From assembly GCA_020833255.1 (NCBI GenBank), contig JAJHQR010000006.1:1-40912 (forward strand): 40,912 nt of DNA. Direction: 5' to 3'. This document shows positions 39,595 through 40,912 of the stretch, one piece after another. Numbering within the stretch: the stretch's first letter is position 1; each line of letters begins with the position of its first letter. The notes under the pieces were generated by a model. The model worked only from the letters and a program-made list of their open reading frames with translations. It was not told the origin of the DNA and searched no databases. Source of the stretch: Desulfurococcaceae archaeon. GTDB taxonomy: Archaea > Thermoproteota > Thermoprotei_A > Sulfolobales > NBVN01. Position numbers and translations under genes: made by a program.

Positions 39595-40912
39595 ATGAGC
39601 ACTCGCTTGTGGAGGGTGGCTATCACGATAGCCGGCAGTGACTCAGGTGGTGGTGCGGGGATTCAAGCAGATTTGAAGACTTTCGCAGCTCTAGGGGTTC
39701 ACGGGACCGTAGCTATCACGAGCGTGACGGCTCAGAACACACGTGAAGTTACCGCAATACACGACATACCGCCGGACGTGGTCTACGAGCAGGTCAGGGT
39801 AGTGGCTGAGGACATAGGTATTGACGCGGGGAAGACCGGCATGTTAAGCAATAGCGACATAATACGTTCCGTTGCGAGGGCTGTCAAGGAGTTTTCCTTC
39901 CCGCTAGTCGTTGATCCAGTAATGATAGCTAAGAGCGGTGCTAGGCTACTTAGGGAAGAGGCTGTCGAGGCGTTGAAGAAGGAGTTACTACCTCAGGCCA
40001 AGGTAGTAACGCCGAATAAGGCTGAGGCAGAGGTCCTCTCAGGGATTAAGATAGGGTCTTTAGAAGACTCTAAGCTAGCGGCGAGGAAGATAGCTGAGGA
40101 GTATTCTTGTGAGGCGGTGGTGGTTAAGGGAGGGCACTTGGGGGGTGGTGAGGCAGCCGACGTTCTCTACTGGAGGGGTGGGTACCACGTACTAAGCAGT
40201 CCGAGGATTAGGGACGCGTGCACTCACGGAACGGGCTGCGTCTTCTCAGCGGCTATAGCCGCGTACCTAGCTAAGGGCTTGAACGTGCTTGAGGCAGTGG
40301 CTAAAGCCAAGGAATTCGTGACTAAAGCTATAGAGTTCGGGGTGGGGGTGGGTAGGGGTCACTGCCCCGTCAACCCCGTAGCTTGGGTTGAGATACCCGC
40401 ACACAAATACCTAACCCTAGTAAGCGTTGAGAAAGCTCTGGAGGAGTTACTCAGGAATTCCGGGAAGGTTCGTGAGGCAATCCCTGAGGTAGGGATGAAC
40501 CTGGTGGAGAGTATACCGGCACACTACGCGAGGAGCGTTGAAGACGTCGCGGGGGTCATGGGCAGGGTTGTGAGGTACGGGGACGGCATTAAGGCGGTAG
40601 GCCCGGTCAGGTTCGGCGCGTCATCCCATCTCGCTAGACTAGTCCTCGAGTTCTTGAGGAGGGACCCCGAGGTTAGGTCAGCGATCAATATCAGGTATGA
40701 CGAGAAATACTTGAGGAAAGCGGTTGAGCTAGGTTACTTAGTTGTAGGTGTTGATAGAACTAAAGAACCTGAAGAATCTAAGAAGGTTGAGGGAAGTTCT
40801 CTTAAGTGGGTTGTGGGGGAAGCGCTTAAGGGTTGCGGCGGGAGAATCCCGGACATCATATACGATACGGGGGACGTTGGTAAGGAAGCCATGATAAGAA
40901 TACTGGGCAGGA
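39595..40912 (+). CDS. thiDN: ThiD-ThiN fusion (HMP/HMP-P kinase and thiamine phosphate synthase), 3' end beyond the window
   Basis: The frame starts at ATG 39595, with GGTGAG just upstream, and stays open to the right edge (439 codons). Residues 1-270 are ThiD: AITIAGSDSGGGAGIQADLKTFAALG at the start, VVDPVMIAKSG in the middle and the ATP/anion-hole motif THGTGCVFSAAIAAYLAKG. Residues about 285-439 are a ThiN domain (YGDGIKAVGPVRFGASSHLARLVLEFL, then PDIIYDTGDVGKEAMI), an alternative thiamine phosphate synthase replacing ThiE. The product phosphorylates HMP twice and joins it to the thiazole from Thi4. Only a few C-terminal residues should be missing. Confidence 0.93.
   Translation, partial: MSTRLWRVAITIAGSDSGGGAGIQADLKTFAALGVHGTVAITSVTAQNTREVTAIHDIPPDVVYEQVRVVAEDIGIDAGKTGMLSNSDIIRSVARAVKEFSFPLVVDPVMIAKSGARLLREEAVEALKKELLPQAKVVTPNKAEAEVLSGIKIGSLEDSKLAARKIAEEYSCEAVVVKGGHLGGGEAADVLYWRGGYHVLSSPRIRDACTHGTGCVFSAAIAAYLAKGLNVLEAVAKAKEFVTKAIEFGVGVGRGHCPVNPVAWVEIPAHKYLTLVSVEKALEELLRNSGKVREAIPEVGMNLVESIPAHYARSVEDVAGVMGRVVRYGDGIKAVGPVRFGASSHLARLVLEFLRRDPEVRSAINIRYDEKYLRKAVELGYLVVGVDRTKEPEESKKVEGSSLKWVVGEALKGCGGRIPDIIYDTGDVGKEAMIRILGR

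Overview
The window looks like a chromosomal segment of a hyperthermophilic crenarchaeote (Thermoproteota, most like a Desulfurococcales-type organism; this is inference from gene content). The evidence is an archaeal SRP RNA, deoxyhypusine synthase, a small crenarchaeal SpeD-family decarboxylase, archaeal-type riboflavin synthase, an archaeal Thi4 with His instead of the sacrificial Cys, a ThiD-ThiN fusion, an AbrB-PhoU regulator, GTG/TTG starts, TATA-type promoters with very short leaders, and two candidate C/D box guide RNAs. No rRNA, tRNA or CRISPR array was found.

Layout. 1-2.7 kb: the Lys-rich end of a gene with a terminator, an N-terminally short hydantoin/Asp-Glu racemase, and a RACo-like corrinoid activator. 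2.8-6.0 kb: a corrinoid protein, an MttB-family methyltransferase and a core-type MetE, which with the activator form a possible route from a methylated compound through a corrinoid protein to methionine. 6.0-9.9 kb: a HEPN/nucleotidyltransferase pair, riboflavin synthase, an M29 aminopeptidase and glutamate dehydrogenase. 10-17 kb: a site-2 protease beside a Thr-rich membrane protein, a PD-(D/E)XK nuclease, a C/D sRNA candidate, phosphohexuloisomerase, a JAMM-like protein, an atypical COG2112-type kinase, SRP RNA and a PyrE-like regulator. 17-22.4 kb: polyamine/hypusine genes, a class III aminotransferase with a diaminopentanoate-dehydrogenase-like enzyme, and a GltPh-like transporter.

22.4-28.6 kb: an orphan small gene, a 255-bp IS200/IS605-like remnant with no transposase, and a complete phosphate system: pstS-pstC-pstA-pstB-phoU on the minus strand, divergent from an AbrB-PhoU regulator. 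A 9-bp inverted repeat flanks the pstS TATA box. 28.6-34.7 kb: a pyrimidine-dimer glycosylase-like protein, two unknown genes including a zinc finger, a second PD-(D/E)XK nuclease, a PMT-like glycosyltransferase, a second C/D sRNA candidate, S-adenosylhomocysteine hydrolase and a membrane-anchored thioredoxin-like protein.

34.7-40.9 kb: a probable thiamine region with an SSS symporter and a small membrane partner, a divergent HTH regulator whose sensor looks like an NMT1/ThiY substrate-binding domain, a FUN14-like membrane protein, TenA, Thi4, and ThiDN running off the end. The symporter and thi4/thiDN promoters carry clear inverted repeats around or next to their TATA boxes. The most interesting items are the corrinoid/core-MetE module, the HTH-substrate-binding-domain regulator with its palindromic operator, the transposase-less IS605-like element, and the two promoter-associated C/D sRNA candidates.
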